DNA from: UBA3855 sp964472035 | GTDB taxonomy: Bacteria; Bacillota; Clostridia; Oscillospirales; Ruminococcaceae | Assembly (NCBI GenBank): GCA_964472035.1 | Contig: CAYYIT010000006.1 | Location: forward strand, 1 to 64,000 | DNA length: 64,000 bases | Reading direction: 5' to 3' | Part shown: positions 1-7,973 of the stretch, piece after piece | Layout of the letters: every line of letters starts with the position of its first letter | Position numbering within the stretch: the first letter of the stretch is position 1 | Position numbers and translations under genes: made by a program | The notes under the pieces: model-generated | Told to the model about the DNA's origin: nothing | Databases searched by the model: none | Seen by the model: the letters and a program-made list of their open reading frames with translations, nothing else

Positions 1-75
1 GGCAGTTACATGATGCCTATCCCTAAGAAAAAGGACTTTTTTGACAAGCTGAGCATTACTTTCAACCGAAAGTAA
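1..75 (+). CDS. C-terminal fragment of an unidentified protein (5' end outside window)
   Basis: An open frame runs from the window edge to a TAA at 73-75 and encodes only the last 24 residues. The tail is lysine-rich (PIPKKKDFFDKLSITFNRK) with no recognisable domain. It is convergent with the leftward bofA-like gene, whose stop lies 10 bases away. Too little is visible to assign a family. It could also be a chance open frame, although its end so close to the convergent gene suggests a real gene tail. Confidence 0.4.
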   Translation, partial: GSYMMPIPKKKDFFDKLSITFNRK

Positions 76-85
76 CGCTTTTCTG

Positions 86-352
86 TTATGTCAGAAATAC
101 ACCGCCGAGCAGTATGAGTGCCACTCCCGGAACTCCTAGCAGAACGGAGATCAGGAGGTTCGTCAGGCAGAGCGACGGCGCAAAGCCTAAGATTCCCCCG
201 AAGCAGTGTGCCAGAATCAGCGAGAGCAGTCCGGATATGCCTCCGAGCAACATCGCGCGGATGCGCCTGCGGTGCCGCAGATAGAACAGCAGCATGAGCA
301 GAATTCCAGCGCCCCAAAGACATGCATAGCTATGTTCCATGATCCATTCCAT
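86..352 (-). CDS. bofA: BofA-like pro-sigma-K processing inhibitor family protein
   Basis: An 88-residue integral membrane protein. After one N-terminal hydrophobic segment and a basic loop (LRHRRRIRAM) comes a second hydrophobic stretch with the BofA-type pattern LLGGISGLLSLIL, then a long apolar C-terminus containing LLGVPGVALILL. In Bacillus, BofA holds the intramembrane protease SpoIVFB inactive in the mother-cell-derived forespore membrane until late sporulation. The ATG at 350-352 is chosen because AAGGAG lies 7 bases upstream; a longer frame to 454 has an unrelated, cysteine-rich N-terminus. It is the last gene of a leftward cluster of four. A SpoIVFB-like protease is encoded at 52339-52914, so both partners exist in this genome. 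Family assignment is by pattern recognition. Confidence 0.75.
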   Translation of the reverse strand: MEWIMEHSYACLWGAGILLMLLFYLRHRRRIRAMLLGGISGLLSLILAHCFGGILGFAPSLCLTNLLISVLLGVPGVALILLGGVFLT

Positions 353-368
353 ATGATACTCCTTGACT

Positions 369-692
369 TTATAATAGAATATAGGCGAGTGCCAGCAATA
401 AGGCAGGATCCGTTCCCTCCTTGTAGAGCAGATACAGCAGCGCAAGCAATGCAATGCGTTCGCCGTCCCAGCCCGTCAGCAGACTCTGGAGATCCCGGTG
501 CGCAGGTGCTGGCTGCGGAGAAGATGCAGCGCAAGCAGGGGGATCCGGCTGCGGCACAGGGGAGGGCGGTATGTCAGCTTTGGGCGGGGGAGACTGCGCA
601 TGCGGCCGCGGCATGGGTGTGCGGCGGACAGCGGACTGACGTGATCCGTTGAAGTTGAAATTCGGATACTGCGCCATCTGTTCCGCCCCCAT
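369..692 (-). CDS. Hypothetical protein with Pro-rich middle and hydrophobic C-terminus
   Basis: A 107-residue protein I do not recognise. The N-terminus is polar (MAQYPNFNFNG), residues about 25-65 are rich in proline and alanine, and the C-terminus (LLTGWDGERIALLALLYLL, then ALLLALAYILL) is strongly hydrophobic and could form a membrane hairpin. The start is uncertain: ATG at 690-692 has no clear ribosome binding site, while ATG at 675-677 follows GGGGGCGGA. It lies 15 bases after the preceding gene and just before bofA, so co-transcription is likely. This may be a spore-related membrane protein, but that is inference from position only. Confidence 0.6.
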   Translation of the reverse strand: MGAEQMAQYPNFNFNGSRQSAVRRTPMPRPHAQSPPPKADIPPSPVPQPDPPACAASSPQPAPAHRDLQSLLTGWDGERIALLALLYLLYKEGTDPALLLALAYILL

Positions 693-707
693 TTCTGTAG
701 ATCGCTG

Positions 708-1079
708 CTATGAAAGGAAATTTTGCAGCATGCCGTTGTCCTTCATCAGATTCCAGACCGTCAGCAGCCGCAGCATTTTCACTGCCCTGTCCACCTTTTC
801 CTGACGCTCCTGCCGCAGATGCGGACGCAGTGCAAGCAGGAGACCGGTGTTGGGATCGGGTGCGCCCGACGCGTTCAGCAGTTCCCCGAGCTGCATCAGC
901 ATCGCCGGATCAAACGGAAAGCCCTCCGTTCGCTGTCCGGCGGAACCCTCATCGGAATGTGCCGCTGACGGATCGGAACCCGTGCTTTCCTGCTTGAACA
1001 TCTGCGCAAGCTCATTGAGCTGCTTCATGCTTTCCGGATCCGACATCAGCTCCTGCATTTTTCCGAAGAGATCCTCCAT
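708..1079 (-). CDS. Conserved-looking hypothetical protein, helical, soluble
   Basis: A 123-residue protein of unknown function. It begins MEDLFGKMQELMSDPESMKQ, continues through a Ser/Gly-rich linker (residues about 33-52) and ends in a second helical region containing LLLALRPHLRQERQEKVDRA and a leucine-rich tail. No membrane segment, signal peptide or cysteine cluster is seen. The ATG follows the stop of the upstream gene by 3 bases, so the two are translated together. The C-terminal helical pattern suggests a small helical bundle. It is part of the bofA cluster; the function is not known to me. Confidence 0.65.
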   Translation of the reverse strand: MEDLFGKMQELMSDPESMKQLNELAQMFKQESTGSDPSAAHSDEGSAGQRTEGFPFDPAMLMQLGELLNASGAPDPNTGLLLALRPHLRQERQEKVDRAVKMLRLLTVWNLMKDNGMLQNFLS

Positions 1080-1082
1080 GGC

Positions 1083-1343
1083 TTATTTTCCGCCCGTCAG
1101 CTTCTGGTACAGCGCCCTGGCCTGCGGACTGCTCATGAGCTTTTCCACCATCTGCGGATTGTTCACTGCCTGCCGGAATTTCGCGGCATCGGAAGCACTC
1201 ATGTTTTTCATGGCGTTGTCAAATTTTCCTGCCTGCAGCTCCTGCCGCAGCTGATCCGGCTGCATACCAAGCTTTTTTCCAACAACTTCTAGCAAACCGT
1301 TCAGATCCTTGCCCTGATACTGCATATTTTGCTTTTCGTTCAT
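1083..1343 (-). CDS. Hypothetical small helical protein, first gene of the bofA cluster
   Basis: An 86-residue soluble protein rich in Gln, Lys and Met. Segments such as DLNGLLEVVGKKLGMQPDQL and FRQAVNNPQMVEKLMSSPQA look like short amphipathic helices; the pattern of nested helices with NPQMVEKLMSSPQA recalls STI1-like helical repeats, but I cannot assign it. AAAGGTG precedes the start. It is the promoter-proximal gene of the leftward cluster and diverges from the yfcE gene across about 90 bases. Confidence 0.65.
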   Translation of the reverse strand: MNEKQNMQYQGKDLNGLLEVVGKKLGMQPDQLRQELQAGKFDNAMKNMSASDAAKFRQAVNNPQMVEKLMSSPQARALYQKLTGGK

Positions 1344-1374
1344 AAAAAAACACCTTTCTTTCTCGAAAACTGTA

Positions 1375-1403
1375 TTGTATTTTTTTACAGTTTATGTTAT
1401 AAT
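1375..1403 (+). promoter_or_regulatory. Sigma-A-type promoter for yfcE
   Basis: TTGTAT at 1375-1380 and TATAAT at 1398-1403 are separated by 17 bases, 32 bases upstream of the yfcE start. The AT-rich stretch also lies between two divergent genes, so it may serve the leftward cluster too. Confidence 0.65.
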
Positions 1404-1434
1404 AATAAAGATTGGATGCTGAGGAGGCAGAGCT

Positions 1435-1929
1435 ATGAAATTGATCGTAATGTCCGATTCCCACGGCAACCTGCGTGCAGTCCAGAAGATCTTCGAGCTG
1501 CATGAGGATGCGGATCTGTTCATCCACCTTGGAGACGGAGAACGGGAAGTGAATACACTGCTGCAGAAGATGCCCTGGATCCAGGAGAAGCTGCACTATA
1601 TCAAGGGAAACTGCGACAGCGGTGCCCTGATCTTCCAGACGGTGCATCAGCTTGTGCTGACCCTGCCCTACGGTCACCGGATCTTTGCCGCCCATGGCGA
1701 TTATTATCAGGTGAAATACAGCACTGCCAGAATGGCGTATGAGGCAAGAGTCCACAACGCCGATCTTCTTCTGTACGGCCATTCCCACGCATCGGATTGC
1801 CGCTATGAGGACGGACTGTACATCATCAATCCCGGCAGCGTCAGCTGTCCCCGCGACGGAAAGCCCCCGAGCTATGCGGTCGTGGATGTTTCCGAAAGCG
1901 GAATCCTTGCCAATATTGTCCGGCTCTGA
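1435..1929 (+). CDS. yfcE: YfcE/MJ0936-family metallophosphoesterase
   Basis: A 164-residue single-domain calcineurin-like phosphodiesterase. The metal-binding motifs are all present in order: MSDSHGN near the N-terminus, HLGDGE, KGNCDS, AAHGD and YGHSHA. Family members hydrolyse phosphodiester model substrates with Mn2+; the physiological substrate is generally unknown. The ATG at 1435 follows GAGGAGGCAG. The gene stands alone between the leftward bofA cluster and the yfhO-nudix pair. Family is clear; cellular role is not. Confidence 0.88.
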   Translation: MKLIVMSDSHGNLRAVQKIFELHEDADLFIHLGDGEREVNTLLQKMPWIQEKLHYIKGNCDSGALIFQTVHQLVLTLPYGHRIFAAHGDYYQVKYSTARMAYEARVHNADLLLYGHSHASDCRYEDGLYIINPGSVSCPRDGKPPSYAVVDVSESGILANIVRL

Positions 1930-1992
1930 TCGACCGGTTTAGTATCACTATATGCGGCGTCATAGAAAATGTTGCCGCCCTGGAGGTTATTT

Positions 1993-4482
1993 ATGATGGG
2001 AAAGAGAAGCCCCATGACGTTGAGATCCAACAGCACGGAGAAGTATGGTTTCGTGTTCCTGCTCGGATTCTGTTCCATGCTGATCGTGCTTTTGCCGCTG
2101 ATGATCATGGATCAGGGATATTTTATCTATTATGGTGATTTTGTATCCCAGCAGCTGCCGTTCTATGAGCTTGCCAACGATGCAGCCCGAGGAGGGCAGT
2201 TCGGATGGAACTGGTACACCGACCTTGGCAGCAGCTTCATTGGCGCATATTCGTTCTATCTGGTCGGCAGTCCGTTTTTCTGGCTTTCTGTCATTCTGCC
2301 CAAGGGATGGGTGCTCTATGCAATTCCATGGCTGCTTGCACTCAAGCACGGCGTTGCGGCGCTGACTGCCTACGGATATATCCGCCGCTTTGTCAAGAAT
2401 AAGAATGCCGCGGTGATCGGCGGTCTGCTCTATGCCTTTTCCGGCTTCCAGACCTTCAATATTTTCTTCAATCACTTCCATGATGTTACCGCCTTCTTCC
2501 CCCTGATGCTGATCGCAATGGAAGAGCTGGTGAACAATCACCGCCGCGGCTGGTTTGCAGCATCCGTGGCGCTGATGGCACTGATCAATTATTTCTTCTT
2601 CACCGGTCAGGTGGTATTCCTCGTACTGTATTTCTTCATCCGCTGCAATTGCAGGGATTTCCACATTGACCTCAAGAAACTCCTTGCGCTTGCGATCGAA
2701 GCCGTGCTCGGCGTTTGCATCGCCTGCGTCATCCTGCTGCCTGCGGTGCTTGCCGTCATGCAGAATGACCGTGTCTCCCAGAGCCTCTTCGGTCAGGATA
2801 TCGTCTTCTACAGTGATAAGACGCGCATCCTGCGCATCATCCAGAGCTTCTTCATGATCCCCGATGTTCCGGCAAGACCGAACCTGTTCTCCGCCAATAC
2901 CGGAAAATGGGCATCCATCGGCGGGTATCTGCCGCTGTTCTCCATGGCCGGCGTGATCGCCTTCATGAAGGCAAAGAAAAAGCACTGGGCAACCAACATG
3001 ACATGGATCTGCATCCTCTGTGCATTTGTTCCGGTGCTGAACAGTGCCTTCTATATGCTCAACGGCTCCTACTATGCAAGATGGTTTTATATGCCGATCC
3101 TGATCATGGCACTGATGACTTCCTATGCGCTCGATGATACGGAGATCGACTGGAAGCCCGGTGTCAAGGCATGCGCCGTCATGCTCACCGTATTCGGCAT
3201 TATCTCCTGCCTTCCGAAGAAGGTGGAGGAGGCGACCGTTTATTTTGAGTTTGCTGAAGAACCCTGGTATTTCTATATTGTGCTTGCCATCTGCGTGGCG
3301 TGCTGGATCGGTCTGTACTATGTGACCCAGGAGCGCGAGCAGAAAAAGCCCTTCCTTCAGAAGGCAGTTGCCCTGACGACGGCTGCCTGCGTTGCATGTA
3401 CCGCAGCGGTGGTGTACTACGGAAAGGACATCGGCACCTATGCAGAGAAGTACATCAACACCGCGATCCGCGGCGAGGACAACATTTCCATCTCCTATGA
3501 AACCGATGATGCGGATTACTTCCGTGTGGATATGTCCGAGAATTACGACAATTACCCGATGTTCTGGGGTCTCTCCAGTATGAGGACCTTCCACAGCACG
3601 GTCAGCACCTCCATCATGGACTTCTACCACAGCATCGGCATCACCCGTGATGTGGCGTCCCGTGCGGAAACCAGTGCCTACACTCTGCGCGGACTGTTCT
3701 CCGTCAAGTATTATTTCGATCGTGTCGATAATGACGAGGAGAAGCTGGATATGCCCGGTTTCCGCTACCTGAAAACCGAGAACAGCTTTGATATCTATAT
3801 TAACGACTATTTCGTTCCCATGGGCTTCACCTATGATTACTATGTAACAAATGAAGCACTCGAGGGCAAGACCAACACCACCAAGGAACGCATCCTGATG
3901 AAGGCACTCGTCCTTGATGAAACGCAGATCGCGACCTATCAGGATATCATCACCGATGTCCAGACGACACAGAATATGAACCTCACCAAGGAAGAATACC
4001 TGAATCTCTGCGAGGCGCATGCAAAGGAAAGCTGTACCGACTTTACCTACGATGCGAACCACTTTGCAGGAAACATCACGCTCTCTCAGCCGAAGCTCGT
4101 GTTCTTCAGTGTACCCTACGATAACGGCTGGACCGCGACCGTGAACGGCAGGCCCGTCCAGATCGAAAAGGTCAGCAACGGCTTCATGGCCGTGCGCTGC
4201 GAATCCGGCGAGAATGCCATCCGTTTCGAATACGAGACCCCCGGTCTGCGCGCAGGCATGTGGCTCTCCATCGGCGGACTGCTCCTGCTGATCGCATATC
4301 TCGGCCTTTCCAAGCCCCTGTTTGACGGCAGATACCGCAAGCATACGCATAGCTACGATTACACATCCGTAGTCGGCGTCAGAGCCGCAAAGGAATACAA
4401 CCGCAGCCTTCAGGAACGGATCCTGAATCCGGAACCTGCCGCTGCCGAAGAGGAGGATGCACAGCATGGCACATCTGAATGA
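1993..4482 (+). CDS. yfhO: YfhO-family polytopic membrane protein
   Basis: An 829-residue membrane protein. The N-terminal half has about a dozen hydrophobic segments; a large extracytoplasmic region (roughly residues 500-765) follows, then a final membrane segment near WLSIGGLLLLIAYLGL and a cytoplasmic tail. This matches YfhO proteins (GT-C fold), which in Bacillus and Listeria help modify teichoic or lipoteichoic acid glycosylation. The motif YGDFVSQQLPFYE in the first loop is typical of the family. The ATG at 1993 is chosen because GGAGG ends six bases upstream; an in-frame ATG at 1969 lacks a site. The 3' end overlaps the nudix gene by 17 bases. Confidence 0.85.
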   Translation: MMGKRSPMTLRSNSTEKYGFVFLLGFCSMLIVLLPLMIMDQGYFIYYGDFVSQQLPFYELANDAARGGQFGWNWYTDLGSSFIGAYSFYLVGSPFFWLSVILPKGWVLYAIPWLLALKHGVAALTAYGYIRRFVKNKNAAVIGGLLYAFSGFQTFNIFFNHFHDVTAFFPLMLIAMEELVNNHRRGWFAASVALMALINYFFFTGQVVFLVLYFFIRCNCRDFHIDLKKLLALAIEAVLGVCIACVILLPAVLAVMQNDRVSQSLFGQDIVFYSDKTRILRIIQSFFMIPDVPARPNLFSANTGKWASIGGYLPLFSMAGVIAFMKAKKKHWATNMTWICILCAFVPVLNSAFYMLNGSYYARWFYMPILIMALMTSYALDDTEIDWKPGVKACAVMLTVFGIISCLPKKVEEATVYFEFAEEPWYFYIVLAICVACWIGLYYVTQEREQKKPFLQKAVALTTAACVACTAAVVYYGKDIGTYAEKYINTAIRGEDNISISYETDDADYFRVDMSENYDNYPMFWGLSSMRTFHSTVSTSIMDFYHSIGITRDVASRAETSAYTLRGLFSVKYYFDRVDNDEEKLDMPGFRYLKTENSFDIYINDYFVPMGFTYDYYVTNEALEGKTNTTKERILMKALVLDETQIATYQDIITDVQTTQNMNLTKEEYLNLCEAHAKESCTDFTYDANHFAGNITLSQPKLVFFSVPYDNGWTATVNGRPVQIEKVSNGFMAVRCESGENAIRFEYETPGLRAGMWLSIGGLLLLIAYLGLSKPLFDGRYRKHTHSYDYTSVVGVRAAKEYNRSLQERILNPEPAAAEEEDAQHGTSE

Positions 4483-5017
4483 GACCCGGATCGACAGCAC
4501 ACTGCTGTTTGACGGCGCGGTGATCCGCGTGGAAAAGGACAATGTCCGGCTCGAGGACGGCAGCGTTGCCTTCCGCGAGGTCGTGCGGCATCCCGGCGGT
4601 GTCTGCGTACTTGCACTGACTGATCAGAACGAAGTGCTGCTGGTAAGGCAGTTCCGCTATCCGCATGGCGCGGTGACAACGGAGCTTCCTGCCGGTAAGC
4701 TGGAGGCAGGGGAGCTTCCGGAGACCTGCGGCAGGAGGGAGCTGCTGGAAGAATGCGGCTGCACTGCCGGAGAGTTTACCTATCTTGGCAAGCTCTTCCC
4801 GACACCCGCATATGATTCAGAGGTGATCCATATGTTCCTTGCCAGGGATCTGCAGTTCACATCGCAGTCATTGGATGACGGTGAGTTTCTGGAAGTGGAG
4901 CGCATGCCGTTTGAGGAAGCGTTGGAGCTTGCACTGACGGACGGCTGCCCCGATGCCAAAACCCAGATCGCCATCCTGCGGTATTTTGCACTGATGCAAA
5001 AAAAAGGAACGGTGTAA
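4466..5017 (+). CDS. nudF: Nudix hydrolase, ADP-ribose pyrophosphatase type
   Basis: A 183-residue protein with a full Nudix box: G-KLEAG-E, then REL-L-EE-CG, fitting GX5EX7REUXEEXGU. N-terminal beta strands include VEKDNVRLEDG and HPGGVCVLAL, as in ADP-ribose pyrophosphatases, which cleave ADP-ribose to AMP and ribose 5-phosphate. The ATG at 4466 is preceded by GAGGAGG nine bases away; the ATG at 4457 sits too close to that site. It overlaps the end of yfhO, so it is probably translationally coupled. Its stop codon lies inside the spoVG terminator hairpin. Confidence 0.85.
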   Translation: MAHLNETRIDSTLLFDGAVIRVEKDNVRLEDGSVAFREVVRHPGGVCVLALTDQNEVLLVRQFRYPHGAVTTELPAGKLEAGELPETCGRRELLEECGCTAGEFTYLGKLFPTPAYDSEVIHMFLARDLQFTSQSLDDGEFLEVERMPFEEALELALTDGCPDAKTQIAILRYFALMQKKGTV

Positions 5018-5027
5018 TACCGTTCCT
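4998..5027 (-). terminator. Rho-independent terminator of spoVG
   Basis: On the minus strand AGGAACGGT and ACCGTTCCT form a 9-bp stem (5005-5027) followed by a run of eight T. The hairpin overlaps the last codons and stop of the convergent nudix gene. Confidence 0.85.
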
Positions 5028-5048
5028 GAACAACATGTAGGTTCGCAC

Positions 5049-5354
5049 TCATGCCTGCGAAACCGCAACAGTTTCCTGCTGTTCTTCTGCTTCAATGAGT
5101 GCAAGATGCTTCTGATAAGCCTCCAGAATGCTGTCTTCAATCAGCTTTCTGGCATCCGGAAGGATCGGATGAACGATATCACGGAAGATACCGTTTTCGT
5201 CCTTGCGGCTTGGCATTGCGACGAAAAGTCGTTCATCACCCTGTACGATCTTGATGTCGTGAACAGCGAGTACATGATCCACGGTGATGGATACTACGGC
5301 ACGAAGACGTCCTTCTGTGATGATCTTGCGGATTTTAATGTCTGTGATTTCCAT
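5049..5354 (-). CDS. spoVG: Septation / stage V sporulation regulator SpoVG
   Basis: A 101-residue protein matching SpoVG along its length: MEITDIKIRKI at the N-terminus, LRAVVSITVD, and the signature MPSRKDENG-FRDIVHP. The C-terminal 15 residues are Glu/Gln-rich and variable. SpoVG is a small nucleic-acid-binding dimer that affects asymmetric septation and many other genes in Firmicutes, including non-spore-formers, so alone it does not prove sporulation. GGAGG precedes the start. It is divergent from murC and ends in its own terminator. Confidence 0.95.
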   Translation of the reverse strand: MEITDIKIRKIITEGRLRAVVSITVDHVLAVHDIKIVQGDERLFVAMPSRKDENGIFRDIVHPILPDARKLIEDSILEAYQKHLALIEAEEQQETVAVSQA

Positions 5355-5430
5355 AATGTGACCTCCTTGTGATGCACTGCAAAACGAAATTGACTCTGCA
5401 ATGGATAGTGTGCCGCAAAACAGGGCAGAT

Positions 5431-5442
5431 TATTCATGAATA
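5431..5442. promoter_or_regulatory. 12-bp perfect palindrome between spoVG and murC
   Basis: TATTCATGAATA lies in the 187-base divergent region between spoVG and murC. It could be an operator for a dimeric regulator. This is seen in sequence only; no regulator is identified. Confidence 0.3.
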
Positions 5443-5494
5443 GTCAGTTCCTGTCAGGCAGTGTTCGCTTCAGAATAGAGCAGCATACTAATAG

Positions 5495-5500
5495 TATAAT
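5495..5500 (+). promoter_or_regulatory. Possible -10 element for murC operon
   Basis: TATAAT lies 41 bases upstream of the murC start within an AT-rich stretch. No convincing -35 is found at the right spacing, so the promoter may be of another class or need an activator. Confidence 0.4.
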
Positions 5501-5541
5501 AGTAATATATGGAAATAATAATAAGAAATTAGGTGTATTTT

Positions 5542-6963
5542 ATGAATAAATCTGTTTTAGAAGGAAAAAAGCACATTCATTTTATCGGGATCGGCGGTTC
5601 CGGCATGTATCCCCTTGCGCAGATCCTGCATGCGAAGGGATATTATCTGACCGGCTCCGACAATAATGAGACGGATACCCTGCAGGCGGTCAGAAATATG
5701 GGCATTCCGGTCATGCTGGGACAGTGCGCCGAAAACATCGAAGGCGCCGACCTGATCGTGCATACCGCAGCGATCATGGCGGACAATCCGGAGCTGATCG
5801 CAGCGCGGAATTCCGGTGTACCGGTTCTGGAACGCAGCGAGCTGCTCGGTATCGTCAGCAGCTGGTATGACAACGCCGTGTGCGTTTCCGGTACCCACGG
5901 TAAGACAACAACGACCTCCATGCTTGCACAGATCCTCTATACTGCGAACGTGGATCTCTCTGCCTTCATCGGCGGAAAGCTTCCCTGCATCGGCGGCAGC
6001 GGCTGTGCCGGCAGCAGTGATATTTTCGTCTGCGAGTCCTGCGAGTTCGTGGATACTTTCCTCAAGCTCAGTCCCGATACCGCGATCGTCCTGAATATTG
6101 ACGCCGACCACCTGGATTATTTCAAGACCGTGGAAAATATCATCCGTTCCTTCCGCAAATTCTGCACCATGGCAACGAAGGGCATCATTTACAATGGCGA
6201 TGACGAAAACACCTGCAAGGCAGTGGAGGGTATCTCCGATAAGCAGATGGTTTCGTTCGGATACGGCGAGCAGAATGATTACCGCGCCGTGGATGTCGAG
6301 CATCTGAGCGGTTCCGCGATGGCCTATACCGTGCTGCGCCGCGGCGAGCCGATCGGCCGCATCACACTGCAGGTTCCCGGTGAGCATAATGTTCTCAATT
6401 CTCTGGCAGCCGTTGCAGCATGCGACGGAATGGGCATTCCCTTTGCTGCCATTGCGCAGGGACTTGCCGAGTTCCGCGGCGCCGGCAGACGCTTTGAGAT
6501 CCTCGGTCAGGTCGATGGCATCACCATCGCTGATGACTATGCCCACCATCCGACGGAGCTGACTGCAACGCTCAGTGCCGCTGTCAAGATGGATTACAAG
6601 CGTGTCTGGGCAGTCTTCCAGCCCTTCACCTTCTCAAGAACCGCACAGCACCTTGAGGAATTCGCAGAGGCACTTTCCATTGCGGATATCGCCGTGCTGA
6701 CGGATATCATGGGTTCTCGCGAAAAGAACACCTACGGAATCTACACTCGTCATCTGGCGGAGAAGATGGAATCCTGTGTGTACTTCCCCCAGGACGAAAC
6801 CGCAGAGTATACGGATGAACGCAAGTACAGCAATTTTGACAGTGTTTGCAGCTATATCTGCGAGCATGCCCAGCCCGGTGATCTCATCCTGACCATGGGC
6901 TGCGGCGATGTCTACAAGGTTGCAAAGATGGTGCTCAAACAGCTGCAGAAGGAGGAAGTATGA
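5542..6963 (+). CDS. murC: UDP-N-acetylmuramate--L-alanine ligase
   Basis: A 473-residue cytoplasmic Mur ligase. It starts with a Rossmann-type HFIGIGGSGMYPLAQIL segment, then GTHGKTTTTSML (ATP-binding loop near residue 120), a central domain with DADHLDYF, and the C-terminal ligase domain with DYAHHPTEL, a metal and substrate motif. It adds L-alanine to UDP-MurNAc in peptidoglycan precursor synthesis. The start is taken at ATG 5542 rather than the in-frame GTG at 5533, because AGGTG lies just upstream and family proteins begin near this point. The stop overlaps the lexA start by four bases. Confidence 0.95.
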   Translation: MNKSVLEGKKHIHFIGIGGSGMYPLAQILHAKGYYLTGSDNNETDTLQAVRNMGIPVMLGQCAENIEGADLIVHTAAIMADNPELIAARNSGVPVLERSELLGIVSSWYDNAVCVSGTHGKTTTTSMLAQILYTANVDLSAFIGGKLPCIGGSGCAGSSDIFVCESCEFVDTFLKLSPDTAIVLNIDADHLDYFKTVENIIRSFRKFCTMATKGIIYNGDDENTCKAVEGISDKQMVSFGYGEQNDYRAVDVEHLSGSAMAYTVLRRGEPIGRITLQVPGEHNVLNSLAAVAACDGMGIPFAAIAQGLAEFRGAGRRFEILGQVDGITIADDYAHHPTELTATLSAAVKMDYKRVWAVFQPFTFSRTAQHLEEFAEALSIADIAVLTDIMGSREKNTYGIYTRHLAEKMESCVYFPQDETAEYTDERKYSNFDSVCSYICEHAQPGDLILTMGCGDVYKVAKMVLKQLQKEEV

Positions 6964-7562
6964 GAGTAAGCGAACAGAGAGCCGAAGAGATCTTCGAGTT
7001 CATCCGGAATTACATCCGGACTGAGAATATGGCACCCTCCGTCAGAGAAATCTGCGATGGTGTGGGACTCCGCTCCACCTCCACCGTACACCGGTACCTG
7101 CATCGGCTCGAGGCCGAGGGCAGGATCCACATGGCGGACGGAAAGAACCGTGCCATCGTCATTGCCGACGGCAACGAAGAACCCGATGAGAAGGGGATCC
7201 CCCTGATCGGTACAGTGGCAGCCGGCATTCCGATCACTGCGATCGAGAACGTCACGGACTATATTGATTTTGCGCCGTTCAAGGCCTACAGCGGCGACCT
7301 CTTCGCCCTGAAGGTGCGCGGAGACAGCATGATCAATGCCGGCATTTTTGAAGGTGACGTGGTGATCGTAGAGCAGACGCCCTACGCGGAAAACGGCGAT
7401 ATCGTCGTGGCGCTGGTGGATCACTGTGAAGCAACGGTCAAGACCTTCTTCAAGGAAGACGGCCATTATCGCCTGCAGCCGGAGAACGATTACATGGATC
7501 CCATCATTGTGGAGGAAGTGGAGATCCTCGGCAAGGTCATTTCACTGATCCGCTATTTCTGA
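6960..7562 (+). CDS. lexA: LexA repressor, SOS response regulator
   Basis: A 200-residue protein with an N-terminal winged helix (APSVREICDGVGLRSTSTVH) and a C-terminal S24 self-cleavage domain. The scissile bond is most likely Ala88-Gly89 in VAAGIP. The catalytic dyad is Ser123 (RGDSMINAGI) and Lys161 (EATVKTFF). LexA represses DNA-repair genes and cleaves itself when RecA is activated. Here its ATG overlaps the murC stop (ATGA), so it seems to depend on the murC promoter; lexA more often has its own autoregulated promoter. I found no GAAC-N4-GTTC-type LexA box upstream of murC. Confidence 0.95.
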   Translation: MRVSEQRAEEIFEFIRNYIRTENMAPSVREICDGVGLRSTSTVHRYLHRLEAEGRIHMADGKNRAIVIADGNEEPDEKGIPLIGTVAAGIPITAIENVTDYIDFAPFKAYSGDLFALKVRGDSMINAGIFEGDVVIVEQTPYAENGDIVVALVDHCEATVKTFFKEDGHYRLQPENDYMDPIIVEEVEILGKVISLIRYF

Positions 7563-7610
7563 TCAGAAACGAGAAAAAATTGTACATAAAAAACGAAAGG
7601 AAGTATTGCT

Positions 7611-7973
7611 ATGCTGAACAAGGTAAAGGTTGTCATTTGTGGAACGGATTATGTCATGCAGACCGCGGAGGCACCGAATTATGTGTATAACCTCGCGCGC
7701 ACACTGGAGGGTAAGATCAACGACATGACGGACAATCTGGGTGTATCCCAGTATTCCGCTGCGATCATGGTTGCGCTTTCCACACTGGATGACCTGAACA
7801 AGGCAAATTCCCGTCTCGACCATATCTGTGACCAGAGTAAGGAATATGTGGACGATGCAGGCCGCGCAAGAATCGAGCGTGACGCCGCTCTCAAGGAAGT
7901 GGAAATGCTCAAGTCCAAGGTCGCACAGCTTGAAAACTCCCTGAAGCTCAAGAAGCTGAAGGATACCATCTGA
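7611..7973 (+). CDS. zapA: Cell division protein ZapA
   Basis: A 120-residue protein. The first about 85 residues match ZapA: VKVVICGTDYVMQTAE, then EGKINDMTDNLGVSQ and an AAIMVALSTLDDL helix. The remainder is a charged coiled coil (EVEMLKSKVAQLENSLKLKK). ZapA bundles FtsZ filaments at the division site. GAAAGGAAG precedes the start. The stop TGA shares its last base with the ATG of the downstream U32 gene. Confidence 0.9.
   Translation: MLNKVKVVICGTDYVMQTAEAPNYVYNLARTLEGKINDMTDNLGVSQYSAAIMVALSTLDDLNKANSRLDHICDQSKEYVDDAGRARIERDAALKEVEMLKSKVAQLENSLKLKKLKDTI

Noticed and set aside
1987..4542. A long 851-codon open frame on the minus strand opposite yfhO
   Set aside because: Its product is His/Ile/Glu-rich without domain structure, lies wholly opposite a well-supported gene with its own ribosome binding site, and reflects codon bias on the coding strand.
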